Source of the DNA: Pseudodesulfovibrio sp.
Lineage (GTDB): Bacteria; Desulfobacterota; Desulfovibrionia; Desulfovibrionales; Desulfovibrionaceae
Direction: 5' to 3'
Length of the DNA stretch: 64,000 nt
Assembly (NCBI GenBank): GCA_016342345.1
Contig: JAEINO010000003.1
Location: forward strand, 103,296 to 167,295
In this document: positions 25,754 to 34,951 of the stretch, in pieces
Numbering within the stretch: position 1 is the stretch's first letter
How the letters are laid out: each line of letters begins with the position of its first letter
Program-made: the position numbers and the translations under genes
Notes under the pieces: model-generated
What the model was told of the DNA's origin: nothing
Seen by the model: the letters and a program-made list of their open reading frames with translations, nothing else
Database searches by the model: none

Positions 25754-26743
25754 ATGAGCGAAAAAAAACGTATTCTCTCCGGCATGCGGCCCACTGGCCC
25801 CCTTCATCTCGGTCACTACTTCGGCGTCATCGCCAACTGGCTTAAACTTCAGGAAGAATACGATTGCTTCTTTTTCGTTGCCGACTGGCACGCCCTGACC
25901 ACCGAATATGCCGACCCGACCCGGACCAAGGGATTTGTCCCCGGCCTGATCAAGGACTGGATTGCAGCTGGTCTTGATCCTGACAAATGCGTCATTTTTC
26001 AACAATCCATGGTCAAGGAACACGCCGAACTCTTCCTGCATCTGTCCATGATCACCCCTGTCGGGTGGCTGGAAAGATGTCCTACATACAAGGAACAAAA
26101 GACCCAACTGGTCCAAAAGGATCTGAACACATTCGGATTCCTCGGCTACCCGGTTCTCATGGCCTCCGACATCCTGATGTACAAGCCCTGTGCCGTGCCA
26201 GTGGGCATAGACCAACTGCCGCATCTTGAACTTACCCGCGAAATCGCCCGTCGTTTCAACCATCTGCACGACACGCAACTTTTCCCGGAACCGGCCGATC
26301 TGCTGACCGAAGACCCCAAGCTTCCAGGCCTGGATGGACGCAAGATGTCCAAGAGCTACGGCAACTCCATCATGCTCTCCGAACCCATCGAAGACATCAT
26401 GCCCAAGATTCGCGGCATGAAGACCGATGAAAACCGTTTGCGCAAAACCGATCCGGGCGATCCTGATATCTGCAACCTATACCCTTACCACAAACTGATG
26501 ACCGATGCTGCAAAACTCCCTGATATCCAACAGGGTTGCCGCGAAGCCAGCTGGGGTTGCGTTGATTGCAAAAAAGTACTGATGGAGTCCATGGAAGCGT
26601 TCCTGACACCATTCCATGAACGCCGCGCAGCCTGCACAGATGAACGCGTACAGGAAATTCTGGAAGCAGGAAACAGGAAAGCCCATGAATTTGCGAGCAA
26701 GACAATGGACGAAATCAGAACCCTGCTCAATTTTGATTTTTAA
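25754..26743 (+). CDS. trpS: Tryptophan--tRNA ligase
   Basis: The product is 329 residues, a normal bacterial length. Class I signature motifs are clear: GPLHLGHYFG (HIGH motif) near residue 16 and GRKMSKSYGNSI (KMSKS motif). LMASDILMYKP and VGIDQ for tryptophan binding are conserved. The enzyme charges tRNA-Trp using ATP in the cytoplasm. Ribosome site GAG is weak; coupling to the upstream protease gene may help translation. Confidence 0.97.
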   Translation: MSEKKRILSGMRPTGPLHLGHYFGVIANWLKLQEEYDCFFFVADWHALTTEYADPTRTKGFVPGLIKDWIAAGLDPDKCVIFQQSMVKEHAELFLHLSMITPVGWLERCPTYKEQKTQLVQKDLNTFGFLGYPVLMASDILMYKPCAVPVGIDQLPHLELTREIARRFNHLHDTQLFPEPADLLTEDPKLPGLDGRKMSKSYGNSIMLSEPIEDIMPKIRGMKTDENRLRKTDPGDPDICNLYPYHKLMTDAAKLPDIQQGCREASWGCVDCKKVLMESMEAFLTPFHERRAACTDERVQEILEAGNRKAHEFASKTMDEIRTLLNFDF

Positions 26744-26814
26744 CCGACGAACTGTTACCCGAAACCAGGGCAACGTCGATCAATACAAATAGTACCATAT
26801 CCAAGGAGTTCCAT

Positions 26815-27243
26815 ATGACGGCCAAGAAAGGCAGCACAGTCAAGGTCCACTACAGCGGCACCCTCAAAGAGGATGGCAGCCTGTTTGATTCCAGCGAAGG
26901 ACGTGATCCCCTGGAATTCACATTGGGAGAAGGCATGGTCATTGCCGGATTCGAAAAAGCCGTCCTGGGCAAATCTCCTGGTGATTCCGTGACCGTCGAG
27001 ATTGCACCGGAAGAAGGATATGGCTCCCCCAACGACCAGCTCGTCTTTCAGGTCCGCAAGGAACAGCTGCCCGGTGACGTCGAACTGGAAGAAGGCATCA
27101 TGCTGGAAATCCGCACCGAAGACGGCAGCCCGTCCTATGTCCGTGTCACCGAATTCACAGATGAAATGGTAACTCTGGATGGCAATCACCCTCTGGCCGG
27201 ACAGACCCTAATCTTTGATATTGAGGTTGTTGAAGTCGCTTGA
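26815..27243 (+). CDS. FKBP-type peptidyl-prolyl isomerase, SlyD-like
   Basis: The product is 142 residues. The FKBP core is seen in VHYSGTLKEDGSLFDSS, GEGMVIAGFEKAVLGKSPGD and EEGYG; the chaperone (IF) insert follows with LPGDVELEEGI, and HPLAGQTLIFDIEVV closes the fold. The histidine-rich tail of E. coli SlyD is absent. Cytoplasmic folding helper that speeds proline cis-trans change. AAGGAG lies just before the ATG. A terminator follows. Confidence 0.93.
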   Translation: MTAKKGSTVKVHYSGTLKEDGSLFDSSEGRDPLEFTLGEGMVIAGFEKAVLGKSPGDSVTVEIAPEEGYGSPNDQLVFQVRKEQLPGDVELEEGIMLEIRTEDGSPSYVRVTEFTDEMVTLDGNHPLAGQTLIFDIEVVEVA

Positions 27244-27276
27244 ATAATTAATGATTGATTGATTCAAAGAATACAC

Positions 27277-27314
27277 CCCCGTCCCCTTGCCTACAGGCGA
27301 CCGGACGGGGTTTT
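27277..27314 (+). terminator. Intrinsic terminator after the FKBP gene
   Basis: CCCCGTCC (27277-27284) pairs with GGACGGGG (27303-27310), with an additional short inner hairpin (GCCT/AGGC) in the loop and TTTT after it. Confidence 0.75.
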
Positions 27315-27340
27315 CAGTTCATATACACAGGATTACTACT

Positions 27341-28516
27341 ATGAGTATTTCCAAACGCTGCTGCACGATGACTCCATTTCTGGTCATGGAAATCCTTGAA
27401 GCCGCACAGGTCATGGAACGAGCTGGCGAACACATCATACACCTGGAAATAGGCGAACCCGACTTTGACACGCCTGAGTGTGTCAAACGAGCCGCCTGCC
27501 AGGCCCTGGACAACGGGCACACCCATTACACCCACTCGCTGGGACTGCTGGAACTACGCCAAGCCATCAGCGAAGATTACAAAAAGCGGTATAATGTTGA
27601 CGTTGACCCAGCCAATATTGTCGTCACCCAGGGAACCAGCCCTGCCATGCTCGCGCTTTTCTCGACCATACTGGAAGCCGGAGACAAGGTCATAACCTCT
27701 GACCCCTGCTATGCCTGCTACGAAAATTTCATCACCTTTGCCGGAGCCGAACCGGTCAGAGTCCCGGTCAGCGAAGAAGATTCCTTTCAGTACCGCGTAT
27801 CCTCCATCCGCGAAGCCCTGGACGAAAAGGTCAAGGCTATTCTCATAAACTCACCGGCCAATCCCACCGGCACCCTGCTCACTCCGGCCCGCATGCAGGC
27901 CATCGCCGAGCTGGCCGAGGAAAAGAATCTCTGGGTGGTCTCCGACGAAATTTACCATGGTCTGGTCTACGAGGACACAGAGCGTTCCATCCTGGAATTC
28001 ACGGACCGAGCCTTTGTGTTCAACGGATTCTCCAAGCTTTACGCCATGACCGGCTGGCGATTGGGATACCTCATTGCCCCGCAGGAATTCATCCGCACGC
28101 TTCAAACCGTCTGCCAGAACTTCTTCATTTCTGCCAATACCATGGCCCAATGGGGCGGCGTAGCAGCACTAAATGAAGCAGGCCCTGACGTTGACCGCAT
28201 GAAAAACACCTACAATAAACGTCGCGTCTACATGCTCGACCGACTCAGGAAGATGGGCTTTGATATCAAACATGACCCCACCGGTGCCTTCTATGTGCTG
28301 GTAAACATGCGCCATCTCGCTGCCAAATTCGACGGCAGTTCCCTCAAACTCGCCTTCGACATACTGGAAAAGGCAAAGACAGGCGTCACTCCCGGCATTG
28401 ACTTCGGGCAGAACACCGAGGGATTCATCCGATTTTCCTACGCCAATTCCATCGAGAACATCGAGGAAGGCATGAACAGATTGGAAAGATATCTGAAAGA
28501 ACATCACTCCGAGTAA
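27341..28516 (+). CDS. PLP-dependent class I aminotransferase
   Basis: The product is 391 residues from the ATG at 27341; earlier in-frame starts fall inside the terminator. Fold-type I features: IHLEIGEPDFDTPE (N-terminal signature), VTQGTSPAMLALF, NSPANPTGTLL, VVSDEIYHGLVYE with the cofactor Asp and Tyr, FSKLYAMTGWRLGY with the Schiff-base lysine (about 232), and RFSYANS with the carboxylate-binding Arg. Aspartate/tyrosine/aromatic aminotransferase group; the substrate cannot be fixed. It stands alone, between terminators. Confidence 0.93.
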   Translation: MSISKRCCTMTPFLVMEILEAAQVMERAGEHIIHLEIGEPDFDTPECVKRAACQALDNGHTHYTHSLGLLELRQAISEDYKKRYNVDVDPANIVVTQGTSPAMLALFSTILEAGDKVITSDPCYACYENFITFAGAEPVRVPVSEEDSFQYRVSSIREALDEKVKAILINSPANPTGTLLTPARMQAIAELAEEKNLWVVSDEIYHGLVYEDTERSILEFTDRAFVFNGFSKLYAMTGWRLGYLIAPQEFIRTLQTVCQNFFISANTMAQWGGVAALNEAGPDVDRMKNTYNKRRVYMLDRLRKMGFDIKHDPTGAFYVLVNMRHLAAKFDGSSLKLAFDILEKAKTGVTPGIDFGQNTEGFIRFSYANSIENIEEGMNRLERYLKEHHSE

Positions 28517-28533
28517 TGTAATACAAAAGACAA

Positions 28534-28563
28534 AGAAAGGCCGCTTGAACAAGCGGCCTTTCT
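28534..28563. terminator. Bidirectional intrinsic terminator
   Basis: AGAAAGGCCGCTT (28534-28546) and AAGCGGCCTTTCT (28551-28563) form a perfect 13-bp stem with a four-base loop, between the aminotransferase and the convergent unknown gene. Confidence 0.9.
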
Positions 28564-28589
28564 GATTTGGTGTGCTCTCGCAGAATAAA

Positions 28590-29204
28590 CTAAACCTTGA
28601 GATTCAACCCACTGTAAGTGGATTGTCCCTGCCCCAGCATCAAACCGCCGCCTTTGAACCATGAAGTCGGATCAGAGTTGTCCTCATACCACCAGGCCAT
28701 TGCTTCCTGCTGAATATTCTTCTGCATCTCCAAAGGAGAAAGAGTTGATTTGGACATATACGTCATCTTCCCGAGCTGTATGATCTTTTGAAATTCCTCG
28801 ACCTTGTCAGGATTGGACTCGAAATACTGTTCGATCTTGGCCTTGTCCGGGTGCGTATTGCTTACCGTCAGCTTTCCCGTTGCCGGGTCGTAGGAAAGTG
28901 GAAATTCCGTCTCAGTATTAACACCCAACTTTTTGAGATCCGCCTTGACTGAATCATCCCATTCCGTCTCCAACTTTTTCCGATAATCCTCGATATCCTT
29001 GAAGGAAAGTTTTCCATCCGTACCTTTCGGAACATCGCTCAGATACTCATTCACCTGATCCCGAATCTGAGTTTTCCAACTCACATTTTCCGACTGATCC
29101 TTCTTTATTTGCCCGGACTTTTGGGACTCAGCTTCGTCAGATGTACGCTGCAACTGAGCACTTGTATAATTATATCCCGAATATCCAATTGGTTGCGTAG
29201 ACAT
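28590..29204 (-). CDS. Unknown protein, tandem paralogue A (204 aa)
   Basis: I do not recognise this family. The product is 204 residues, hydrophilic, charged, with no signal peptide or membrane segment. It begins MSTQPIGYSG and ends with EAMAWWYEDNSDPTSWF, a Gly-rich turn and a YSGLNLKV tail. The central part has LSFKDIEDYRKKLETEWDD and TVSNTHPDKAKIEQYFESN. The downstream-numbered neighbour at 29298-29915 has the same start, the same motif order and the same end, so the two are tandem duplicates. The N-terminal QPIG and the amphipathic helices resemble proteins exported through flagellar or type III systems in a general way only. Confidence 0.75.
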   Translation of the reverse strand: MSTQPIGYSGYNYTSAQLQRTSDEAESQKSGQIKKDQSENVSWKTQIRDQVNEYLSDVPKGTDGKLSFKDIEDYRKKLETEWDDSVKADLKKLGVNTETEFPLSYDPATGKLTVSNTHPDKAKIEQYFESNPDKVEEFQKIIQLGKMTYMSKSTLSPLEMQKNIQQEAMAWWYEDNSDPTSWFKGGGLMLGQGQSTYSGLNLKV

Positions 29205-29297
29205 TCACCCCTCCAAATCTTCATTAGTTTAATGGGAAAATACTTCCAGTCTTTCATGGATGCATAAAACCTACCACAATGAACTAAATGGGACCTG

Positions 29298-29915
29298 CTA
29301 CACGCGAATATCCAAACCTTTGTAGCTGGAACTCTCCATGCCGAACACCACACCACCACCGGAAAAAAGGGATGCCGTATCCATGTTGGCCTGATACCAC
29401 CATGCCATGGCTTCGGTCTGTAAAGTCTGCTGCATCTCTTGCGGAGCGAGCTTGTTTTCTGCCACACCCACGAGCTTGCCAAGTTGAATAATTTTCTGGA
29501 AATCATCCACCCGGTCCTGATTTGCTGCAAAATATGCGTCTATCCTGGCCTTATCAGGATGATCACTGCTTGCCGTAACATCACCTGTACCGGGATCATG
29601 CATAAGCCGAAATTTTTCTGACATGTTCACACCCAGAGCCTTGAGGTCATCGCTTACGCCCCTGTCCCAATCAATTTTCAGGTTGTCGCGATAGTCAACA
29701 ACATCTTGAAACGAAAGTCTGCTACCAGCTCTTTTCGGGATATCGGACAAAATCACCTGAATACGGCCACGAATGGCTCCCTTTGATTCCGAAACTTCCT
29801 GATGACGCGTTTTTGACTGCTCCGGTGCCAACGGGAAATCAACGTTCTCCTGTGAACGTCTGGACTGCTTGTACGCATAACTATGTATATTATTCCCAAT
29901 AGGTTGCGTTGGCAT
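29298..29915 (-). CDS. Unknown protein, tandem paralogue B (205 aa)
   Basis: The product is 205 residues from the ATG at 29915, which has the strong ribosome site AAGGAGG; it is the first gene of the pair. Compared with paralogue A it shares the MxTQPIG start, the LSFxDVxDYRxxLxxxWD segment, the SDHPDKARIDAYFAAN block, the FQKIIQLGKL helix and the EAMAWWY plus GGGVVFG and YKGLDIRV end. Ninety-three bases separate the two genes without a clear terminator, so one transcript is likely. Family and role unknown. Confidence 0.78.
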   Translation of the reverse strand: MPTQPIGNNIHSYAYKQSRRSQENVDFPLAPEQSKTRHQEVSESKGAIRGRIQVILSDIPKRAGSRLSFQDVVDYRDNLKIDWDRGVSDDLKALGVNMSEKFRLMHDPGTGDVTASSDHPDKARIDAYFAANQDRVDDFQKIIQLGKLVGVAENKLAPQEMQQTLQTEAMAWWYQANMDTASLFSGGGVVFGMESSSYKGLDIRV

Positions 29916-30170
29916 TGGGTCCTCCTTCTCAGACGCAAGAGCTGCAAACACGCTCATCATGACTGAAATTGAAAAAAATCAAGGGCTCCAGACAGTTCGA
30001 GCTATAAACAATGAAATTTTACTCATAAACGAAACTTCGCCTTTTGAAATAATCTGATCTTCCATTCTATATAAAGCACAAACTGTACCAGACTGATTGC
30101 AATGAAGGACCAAAGAGCGTTATGGTTGGTATGGAATTTGATTAATATCGTCGATAAAAGGAAACACGAT

Positions 30171-30467
30171 ATGAGCCAAAAGTTATTGGAAATCAAAGGT
30201 GTGAATGTAAACAAGATCATAAACCGTAACGAAAAGAGGGTAGTGAAACTAGTGCCCGAAATCCTGGACCAGTATTACGAAGACTATATTTTCGATCATC
30301 TGGACATTCAGGATATTTACGCACTGACGCTCAACCTGCTTCCGGCGCGGTATGTACAGGCCGGTTCCATTATCCTCTCGGACCGTCTGTCAGACTACGA
30401 AATCAAAAGCAAAATACGAGCTGCCACCGAACGGGTGTTGGACAATCCCACCCGTGTCAACAACTAG
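30171..30467 (+). CDS. ComFB-like protein
   Basis: The product is 98 residues from the ATG at 30171; the frame opens at 30102 but the first part has no support. The sequence KLVPEILDQYYEDY, then DIQDIYALTLNLLPARYVQAGSI and IKSKIRAATERVLDNP fits the late-competence ComFB family (small helical proteins; in some bacteria tied to motility or c-di-GMP-dependent control). The match is by recall of the pattern, without search. No competence genes are adjacent. A strong terminator follows. Confidence 0.6.
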   Translation: MSQKLLEIKGVNVNKIINRNEKRVVKLVPEILDQYYEDYIFDHLDIQDIYALTLNLLPARYVQAGSIILSDRLSDYEIKSKIRAATERVLDNPTRVNN

Positions 30468-30486
30468 AGCTCTTTCAAAACAATTA

Positions 30487-30521
30487 AAAACGGCGGCTCT
30501 CGCAATGAGAGCCGCCGTTTT
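30487..30521 (+). terminator. Intrinsic terminator after the ComFB-like gene
   Basis: AAAACGGCGGCTCTC (30487-30501) pairs with GAGAGCCGCCGTTTT (30507-30521), a perfect 15-bp stem with a five-base loop. Confidence 0.9.
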
Positions 30522-30531
30522 CAATTGTATT

Positions 30532-30686
30532 AGGGAAGCACTGCATAATTATCCGCTGGCTTCGTTGCTTTAAAAACCTCAAATCCTAGCGTACAGGAAG
30601 TACGCGTCGGCCTTGAGGTTTTCTTGCGCCTTGCCAGCGAATAATTCTACAGCACTTCCTGAAAATTGAATTAATCAGTACTTCCT
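30532..30686 (+). repeat. Palindromic intergenic element, copy 1
   Basis: About 155 bases with terminal inverted repeats (AGGGAAGCACTG at the left, CAGTACTTCCT at the right). A second inverted repeat lies inside (CCGCTGGC with GCCAGCG), and a central hairpin (AAAACCTCAA with TTGAGGTTTT, enclosing GCGTAC and GTACGC). No ORF. A near-identical inverted copy lies at 59454-59609 and the core recurs at 50392-50518 and 50556-50665. It sits between a terminator and the end of the RND gene. Confidence 0.85.
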
Positions 30687-30715
30687 TAGCTTTACCGAAT
30701 TGAAAAACCCTGAAA

Positions 30716-33700
30716 TCAGGCTTCTTCCTTTTCCATGCCTATAACGAACAGCAACAACGCGGGTATGACAAACACCGTAAAAACGGTGGACAATGCCAAT
30801 CCACCCAGAACCACGGCTCCAAGGCCGCGATAAAGTTCCGAACCGGGCCCCGGAGCCACAGCCAGAGGCAGCATTCCAAAGACAGAAGTAGCCGCAGACA
30901 TGTAGATAGGTCGCAAACGTGTCCGGGTAGCCTCAAGGATGGCCTCCTTGTGATCCATGCCCTGTTCGCGAATATTGCGAAGGGATTGATGCACAATGAG
31001 GATGGCATTATTGACAACCACACCGATAAGAATAACAAAACCAAGCATGGTTAGAATATCAAGCGGTTGCGGAGCAATAAACCAATTCTCAAGCTTGAGT
31101 CCCAGAAAACCGCCCGCACCGGCCAGTGGAACCGTGAACAGAATAATGAGCGGATAAATGAAGTTGCCAAACAGGGCGGACATAAGCAAATAGGTAATGA
31201 CTATTGCCAGCAAGAAGTTCCACTGAAGAGCATTGCGAGTCACGGTCAGTTTGTCGGCCGCACCAGACAGACGAATGGTCAGCCCGTCAAGCAATCCCAT
31301 TTGACGTACACTCGGTATGAGCTTGTTTTGTAGGGTTTCCATGGCCTGTTGAAGCGGTATGTCCGCAGGCGGCGTCACCTGTAGAGTAATGGTTCTCTGC
31401 CTCTCCAGATGACGAATCTGATTCATGGAATTGGTCCGCTGGATACGCGCCAGAGAACTGACTGGAACGGCCCAGCCTTGGGGCACTGCAATCAGAGAGC
31501 TGTACAACTCTTCCGGCGTTGAAATGTCCTGCGGAGAACCCTTGAGAATCAGGTCAACCTTCTTTTTGCCTTCTTCCTTGAAATCACCGATCTTGCGACC
31601 GTCCAGAATAACATCAATGGCTATTCCCAAATCCTGTGAAGATAGCCCGGCTGCACGCACTCGATCACGTTCGGGCAGAAAACGAACTTCAGGATACAAC
31701 AACTCAAGGGACGGAACCGGGCGCACTTGCGAGCCCGCAATCTCCTGCATGGTCATGCCGAACAGGGTCCCGGCCGCAGCCACGATCCGTTCCAGATCCG
31801 AGCCCGAGATATCCACATCAATGACTCGGCCCTTGCCCAATCCCTGCTCAAAGATCGATGCCTGAATGGAAACACCGAACATACCTGGAATGGAGTTGAG
31901 AATACGGGTGAAAAGCGATGTCAATTCGCCTGCACGCTGATCGTCATTGGACACAGCGCCAAACAGGTTGATGGTGGGAGCAGACACGAAAAACATGTCC
32001 GCGATTCCAGGGAAACCATCCAATTCCTTGTCAAAATGAGGCCCACTCTGTTCATAGACGAATTTACCGATATCCATCCGTTCTTCATAGGACAGGCCCG
32101 GCGGCGGTATCAGAATGGAAATAATCAGATTGCGATTGCCTTGCGGCAAATATTCCATCTTGGGGAAAAAGCCCCAAACCAAAAGGATGGAAGCCATGGT
32201 CAGGCTGAGAACGGTCACAATCCGGTTCTTCGGACTGGAAAGGGTCCATTCCAGCAACGACATGAGCCAATCAGCCGCACGACCACCCAGCTTTGTCACC
32301 GGAATAAAAGCCCTTTTAACCACCGACAGGGCTACAGGCTGACGCGGACCATCGAACTCACCTGGGACTTTAGTGCGCTTTTCGGCTATTCCGTAAAGTT
32401 GCTTGGCAAGCATGGGAATGACCAGCACCGAGACAAACAGGGAAAAAACGATGGCACAGGTAACGGCGATGGCAATATCCTTGAAAAGCTGTCCTGCTTC
32501 CTGCTCCATAAAGACAACAGGCAGGAATACTGCCACAGTGGTCAGAGTCGAGGCAAGCACCGCGCCCCATACTTCGCTGGTCCCGTCATAAGCAGCGGCA
32601 ACAGACCCCTTGCCCATGCGCCTGTGACGGTCGATATTCTCAAGCACCACAATGGCATTGTCCACAAGCATGCCAACGGCAAACGAGATGCCCGCCATGG
32701 ACACGACATTGAGCGAACGTCCGGCAGCGGCAAAAATGATGAACGCACCGATGATGGAAATGGGAATGGACACGGCCACGATGATGGTGGAAGAAAATGA
32801 CTGCAAAAAGACAAACAGCACGATAATGGACAGGATGGAACCAATGATTATATTGCGCTGCACCAAATTGATGGCACCATCAATGTAGGGCCGCTGGTCA
32901 TAGACCCAGTCAAGTTCGATGCCCTGCTCCTTGAGCTTGCCCTGGTTGAGTTCGTCAACGACTTTTTGTACCGCGGTTGTCATTTCCAGGACATTGGTGC
33001 CTGGTTCTGGCTTCACGCCAACCGACAAACCTTCCACGTTGTTATGGAGCATGGCAACCACTGGTTTTTCATGCCCACGACGAACCTTGGCCACATCGCT
33101 CAGAACAACGCGGAATTCACCCGATGACGAAAGGACAACCTGTTCTATCTCCTCGGGAGTCTTGAATTCGGCTGGCGTACGAATGCGGTAATCACGACGA
33201 CCGACACCGATGCTGCCTGCGGAAATGGATACATTCTCTTTCTTGAGGATATCAACAAGCTGAGGGATGGTCATATTGTAGGAAGCCAGCCGGACCGGGT
33301 CCACAATGATCTGCATCTCGTCTTCGCGCCCGCCGCCCACAAAGAGATCGGCCACGCCATGCACGCGTTCCAGATACTGGCGCACGTCATTTTCGAAATA
33401 TGTACGATACGTCTGCACGTCACGTTCGTTGCCCGGCAAGGTCTTCAGAATAATCCAGATAACCGGCGAAGTGGACGCACCAGTGGCCGAAACCACGGGC
33501 CTGTCCACGCTATCCGGGTAATCCGGCACCTCGTTGAGCTTGTTGGAAACACGCAGGAGGGCGTTGTCTGTATCTGTTCCGATCTTGAACTTGAGCGACA
33601 ACTCGGCCAAACCGTTGTAGCAGGAACTTTCCATCTCGATCAGGCCGGGAATACCCTTGAGAGTCTTTTCCTGCTCCTCGACGATATCGCGTTCGATCTC

Positions 33701-33871
33701 GTAAGGAGTAGCCCCGGACCAGGTCGTTGACACGGTTATGACCGGTTCGGTGACATTGGGCGAAAGCTGATAGGGAAGTGTCGCCAGCGCAATGCTTCCG
33801 AACATGACGACAAGAATCACGCCGACCAGAACGGCGACAGGTTTATCAATAGCGGTCCTGACAATATCCAT
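30716..33871 (-). CDS. RND-family multidrug efflux permease (AcrB type), pump 1
   Basis: The product is 1051 residues, full length, with 12 membrane segments expected and two large periplasmic loops. N-terminal MDIVRTAIDKPVAV and the TM4 segment with VGMLVDNAIVVLENI are typical; where AcrB has two adjacent Asp in the proton relay, this protein has Asp-Asn. LGFVILIGVVVNNAILIV marks TM10. The pump exports substrates across the inner membrane using proton flow, with the adaptor encoded just upstream (12-base gap) and an outer-membrane channel that is not encoded here. Last gene of the marR-adaptor-RND operon. Confidence 0.95.
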   Translation of the reverse strand: MDIVRTAIDKPVAVLVGVILVVMFGSIALATLPYQLSPNVTEPVITVSTTWSGATPYEIERDIVEEQEKTLKGIPGLIEMESSCYNGLAELSLKFKIGTDTDNALLRVSNKLNEVPDYPDSVDRPVVSATGASTSPVIWIILKTLPGNERDVQTYRTYFENDVRQYLERVHGVADLFVGGGREDEMQIIVDPVRLASYNMTIPQLVDILKKENVSISAGSIGVGRRDYRIRTPAEFKTPEEIEQVVLSSSGEFRVVLSDVAKVRRGHEKPVVAMLHNNVEGLSVGVKPEPGTNVLEMTTAVQKVVDELNQGKLKEQGIELDWVYDQRPYIDGAINLVQRNIIIGSILSIIVLFVFLQSFSSTIIVAVSIPISIIGAFIIFAAAGRSLNVVSMAGISFAVGMLVDNAIVVLENIDRHRRMGKGSVAAAYDGTSEVWGAVLASTLTTVAVFLPVVFMEQEAGQLFKDIAIAVTCAIVFSLFVSVLVIPMLAKQLYGIAEKRTKVPGEFDGPRQPVALSVVKRAFIPVTKLGGRAADWLMSLLEWTLSSPKNRIVTVLSLTMASILLVWGFFPKMEYLPQGNRNLIISILIPPPGLSYEERMDIGKFVYEQSGPHFDKELDGFPGIADMFFVSAPTINLFGAVSNDDQRAGELTSLFTRILNSIPGMFGVSIQASIFEQGLGKGRVIDVDISGSDLERIVAAAGTLFGMTMQEIAGSQVRPVPSLELLYPEVRFLPERDRVRAAGLSSQDLGIAIDVILDGRKIGDFKEEGKKKVDLILKGSPQDISTPEELYSSLIAVPQGWAVPVSSLARIQRTNSMNQIRHLERQRTITLQVTPPADIPLQQAMETLQNKLIPSVRQMGLLDGLTIRLSGAADKLTVTRNALQWNFLLAIVITYLLMSALFGNFIYPLIILFTVPLAGAGGFLGLKLENWFIAPQPLDILTMLGFVILIGVVVNNAILIVHQSLRNIREQGMDHKEAILEATRTRLRPIYMSAATSVFGMLPLAVAPGPGSELYRGLGAVVLGGLALSTVFTVFVIPALLLFVIGMEKEEA

Positions 33872-33883
33872 GCTATCCCCCGA

Positions 33884-34951
33884 CTACTTCTGCGGCGTTG
33901 CAGCCACGGGTTGCCCGGGCCGGAGGCGTTCATTGCCCTTGATCACAACATCCATGCCTTCCTTGAGCTTCTCGGACTTGACACCCGCGAACAACCCTCG
34001 GAAACCAATCACATAAACTGGCACTGGCACAGCCTTGCCGTCCAGAACGGCCCAGACCACCTGCTCACCACGCATGGAAATGATTGCATCACGCGACACG
34101 ATCATAATCTTTCCGCCCAACCCCTTGGGCAGGACCACGCGTGCCTCCATTCCCTCAGCCAGACCGCCGGTATTTTCCACCCGGATCTTGATGGGAAAAG
34201 TCCGTGTGGCGACATCACCTTTGGGAATGACCGCAAAAACCTCGCCGGGAACCTCGTGGGAACCGACCTTGATGCCAACCTTCAATCCGGGCTTGATGAC
34301 ACCAACCGCTGCCTTGGGAGCATTGACCACGACTTCAAAGGCGTCATCACGAGCCGTGACCACCACGGTAGACCCGACAGACATCCACTCCCCTCGAGCC
34401 ACCTTCATGTCAATGACAACTCCGTCATACGGAGCACGAATGGTCTTCTGACTCGCCTCCTCACGAAGCTGATCAAGCTCGGCCTGCATGGCCTCGTAAT
34501 TGCGAAGCAATCCCTCTGCGGTCAAACGCTTGGAATCAAATTCGCCTTCAGCCACGGAATGACTCTTGAACAATCGGGTGATTCGATCCCGCTCCAGTCT
34601 GGCAAATTCGTATTCCGCCTTGGCCTGCAAGGCCAAAGCACGGGCGCGACGAATACTCTTGTCCAACAGCGAAGAAGACAGGACAACCATGACGTCGCCC
34701 TTCTTGACCCGCTGCCCGTCATCAACCCTGATATCAATGACCTTGCCTATGACCTCGGAAGCCACATTGGATATTTCCGTGAAAAATATGGTGCCGATGA
34801 ACTCGGACTGCGGGGCCATTTCCCCGGTTGTCACCTTGGCAGTCACCACCGGAGATGGTGGACGTTCACCCGGATTCTGGGCATGAACCGGGGCAGCCAG
34901 CACACCAACAACAAAAAATATATAGCTTAAATATTTGAAAAGAATCTTCAT
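33884..34951 (-). CDS. RND efflux periplasmic adaptor, pump 1
   Basis: The product is 355 residues. A Sec signal peptide ends at PVHAQ (about 24). The membrane-fusion-protein layout follows: first half of the lipoyl domain (GKVIDIRVDDGQRVKKGDVMV), a helical hairpin (KAEYEFARLERDRITRLF), second lipoyl half (IRAPYDGVVIDM) and beta-barrel/MP domains. There is no lipobox. It links the RND permease to an outer-membrane channel. Its start overlaps the marR stop by four bases (ATGA), so translation is coupled. Confidence 0.92.
   Translation of the reverse strand: MKILFKYLSYIFFVVGVLAAPVHAQNPGERPPSPVVTAKVTTGEMAPQSEFIGTIFFTEISNVASEVIGKVIDIRVDDGQRVKKGDVMVVLSSSLLDKSIRRARALALQAKAEYEFARLERDRITRLFKSHSVAEGEFDSKRLTAEGLLRNYEAMQAELDQLREEASQKTIRAPYDGVVIDMKVARGEWMSVGSTVVVTARDDAFEVVVNAPKAAVGVIKPGLKVGIKVGSHEVPGEVFAVIPKGDVATRTFPIKIRVENTGGLAEGMEARVVLPKGLGGKIMIVSRDAIISMRGEQVVWAVLDGKAVPVPVYVIGFRGLFAGVKSEKLKEGMDVVIKGNERLRPGQPVAATPQK

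Noticed and set aside
31727..34930. Long plus-strand frames of 357 and 339 codons
   Set aside because: Antisense to the RND permease and adaptor of pump 1, both unmistakable.
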